Source: an uncultured Alistipes sp.
GTDB taxonomy: Bacteria; Bacteroidota; Bacteroidia; Bacteroidales; Rikenellaceae
Reading direction: 5' to 3'
Assembly (NCBI GenBank): GCA_937895825.1
Contig: CALBKP010000136.1
Span: 1-15,552, forward strand
DNA length: 15,552 nucleotides
Under the pieces are notes generated by a model. The model had not been told where the DNA came from and searched no databases. It worked only from the letters and a program-made list of their open reading frames with translations. The translations under genes and the position numbers were made by a program. Shown piece after piece: positions 14,711-15,552 of this stretch; the stretch's first letter is position 1, and the number at the start of each line of letters is the position of its first letter.

Positions 14711-15064
14711 TTAGTGGTTGCCGCAGTTATGGTGGTCGCAGCCCTCGCCCGAGTCCATGATAAAGCCGAGCAGGTAGCCCTTGACTACCGCCTCAATGTC
14801 ACCCTTACAGCCACGTATAACCTTGATATTGTGGCTCTGGAGTTTGTTCTTTGCACCCTCGCCCATGTTGCCTGCGAGCATTACTTCGATGCCTATCTCC
14901 TGCATCACCGCGGCGATGTTGGACTTACATCCGCAGCCTTCGGGCGAGTCGAGGCGCGAGGTTGCAACGATGTTCTTATCTTCGATGTCGAAGATGGTAT
15001 AGTAGGCGCAGTGGCCGAAGTGATCGTCGACGTGGCCATCACGTGTAGGAACAGCTATCTTCAT
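14711..15064 (-). CDS. NifX/NifB-type cluster-binding protein (dinitrogenase Fe-Mo cofactor domain)
   Basis: 117 residues. It matches the dinitrogenase iron-molybdenum cofactor biosynthesis family (NifX, NafY, C-terminal NifB): MKIAVPTRDGHVDDHFGHC at the start (the VD.HFG.c..y.i.d signature), DSPEGCGCKSNIAAVMQEIGIEVMLAGNMGEGAKNKL in the middle and a strand NIKVIRGCKGDIEAVVKGYL. The tail GEGCDHHNCGNH is rich in His and Cys, a likely metal- or cluster-binding site. No nif genes are seen nearby; stand-alone members occur in many anaerobes that do not fix nitrogen, probably handling Fe-S or Mo-type clusters (family knowledge; specific role unknown). Single gene; ATG 15064 has only an AT-rich leader with no Shine-Dalgarno. 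Confidence 0.9.
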   Translation of the reverse strand: MKIAVPTRDGHVDDHFGHCAYYTIFDIEDKNIVATSRLDSPEGCGCKSNIAAVMQEIGIEVMLAGNMGEGAKNKLQSHNIKVIRGCKGDIEAVVKGYLLGFIMDSGEGCDHHNCGNH

Positions 15065-15122
15065 ACGGTTAATTAGTAATTAGTAGTGAGTAGTTAAAGG
15101 GTAGTATAAAGGGTAATTGAAA

Positions 15123-15229
15123 TGTTGGAGGCAAAACACGTTCTACTCCCCTTAAGCAGACAATGTCCGCGAACAGCACTTTTCCAACCCTTTAGCTGGC
15201 AACGCCAGCAAATACATATTCCTCCAACA
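15123..15229. repeat. Structured intergenic element with 9-bp inverted repeat
   Basis: TGTTGGAGG (15123-15131) and CCTCCAACA (15221-15229) are perfect inverted repeats 89 bp apart. Inside, GCTGGC-AAC-GCCAGC (15195-15209) forms a second hairpin. This could be the fold of an RNA, the ends of a very small mobile-element remnant, or chance. It lies between a malate dehydrogenase gene end and the NifX-like gene and holds no gene. Confidence 0.45.
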
Positions 15230-15233
15230 CAAA

Positions 15234-15258
15234 GGGCTGGAGGAGATTCTTCCAGCCC
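15234..15258 (-). terminator. Terminator of malate dehydrogenase gene
   Basis: GGGCTGGA (15234-15241) pairs with TCCAGCCC (15251-15258), an 8-bp perfect stem with a 9-nt loop, followed on the minus strand by TTTGTG. It lies 42 bp after the dehydrogenase stop codon. The T-tract is short, so termination may be partial. Confidence 0.65.
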
Positions 15259-15299
15259 AATGGTTGAAGCGTTACAGATTGTGCCGCTACCTCAGCAGA

Positions 15300-15552
15300 T
15301 TAGAGGTTGGGGTTAATCTTTGACCACTCCTCGATAGCGGGAACAATGCCGAGGGTTACGAGCTCGTCGCGCATCTTGCAGAGGTGAGCGTACGAAGCAT
15401 CGAGCTTAGCGATCTCCTCCTCAGTGCCAACGGGCATCTTGTACGAGCAACCGTTCTGGTCGAGTGTAGTGTCCATAGCCATCATGATATGGTTGTACTT
15501 CTCGTTCGATACGTAGGTACCTGCGGGGAAGCGGAAGGGATCGCCACCCATA
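15300..15552 (-). CDS. mdh: Malate dehydrogenase, C-terminal end (partial)
   Basis: The last 83-84 residues of a protein continuing beyond the window. The segment MGGDPFRFPAGTYVSNEKYNHIMMAMDTT, then SYAHLCKMRDELVTLGIVPAIEEW and the terminal KINPNL, fit my memory of the C-terminus of the Bacteroidales lactate/malate-dehydrogenase-type enzyme (about 330 residues). That enzyme interconverts malate and oxaloacetate with NAD in the cytoplasm, as part of the reductive branch to succinate. The dinucleotide-binding site and catalytic residues lie outside, so the call rests on the tail only. The Met at 15551 is internal, not the start. A hairpin terminator follows at 15234-15258. Confidence 0.72.
   Translation of the reverse strand, partial: MGGDPFRFPAGTYVSNEKYNHIMMAMDTTLDQNGCSYKMPVGTEEEIAKLDASYAHLCKMRDELVTLGIVPAIEEWSKINPNL

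Noticed and set aside
1..15552. CRISPR array, phage genes, toxin-antitoxin or restriction systems
   Set aside because: No regularly spaced direct repeats and no recognisable proteins of those classes on either strand.

Overview
The window reads as chromosomal DNA from a gut-type Bacteroidales bacterium, most like Alistipes/Rikenellaceae (inference from gene content and style). Supporting signs are the many Sec/SPII lipoproteins, the TonB receptor + DUF4249 pair, a BACON domain, promoters of the Bacteroidota type (TTG, about 19-21 bp, TAnnTTTG), very weak Shine-Dalgarno sequences, and a malate dehydrogenase tail of the Bacteroidales type.

Layout. (1) 1-2465, plus strand: the end of an FKBP-type prolyl isomerase, a second larger FKBP-like lipoprotein with a striking tyrosine-rich insertion, and a small MmcQ/YjbR-family protein, spaced like an operon. 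(2) 2488-5359, minus strand: a TonB-dependent receptor followed 4 bp later by a DUF4249 lipoprotein, probably an outer-membrane uptake pair. A strong hairpin lies 10 nt before the receptor start codon. (3) 5437-6782, minus: an unrecognised acidic lipoprotein with its own consensus promoter and a terminator-like hairpin after it. (4) 6805-14029, minus: a tight five-gene operon in which every product is a predicted lipoprotein. In transcription order these are a five-module repeat protein, a DUF1566 protein, a BACON-plus-repeat protein, a subtilisin-like (S8) protease and a small lipocalin-like protein. It has a clear terminator at its end and a probable -7 box 175 bp before its first gene. (5) 14091-15552: a decayed transposase fragment of the ISAon1/ISL3 type (plus strand), then on the minus strand tRNA-Leu(CAA) with its own promoter and terminator, a small NifX-like iron-molybdenum-cofactor-binding-type protein, a structured intergenic stretch, and the C-terminal end of malate dehydrogenase at the window edge.

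How the genes work together (inference): most of the window encodes cell-envelope proteins. The five-gene unit looks like one surface or periplasmic lipoprotein complex: two proteins built from the same kind of roughly 110-residue beta-rich module, a DUF1566 protein, a lipid-anchored protease and a small beta-barrel-like protein. Several mature lipoproteins begin Cys-x-Lys-Glu/Asp, which resembles the lipoprotein surface-export signal known in Bacteroidota. I recognise no CRISPR, phage or defence system. The best candidate for something undescribed is the five-lipoprotein protease operon, followed by the tyrosine-rich FKBP-like protein.
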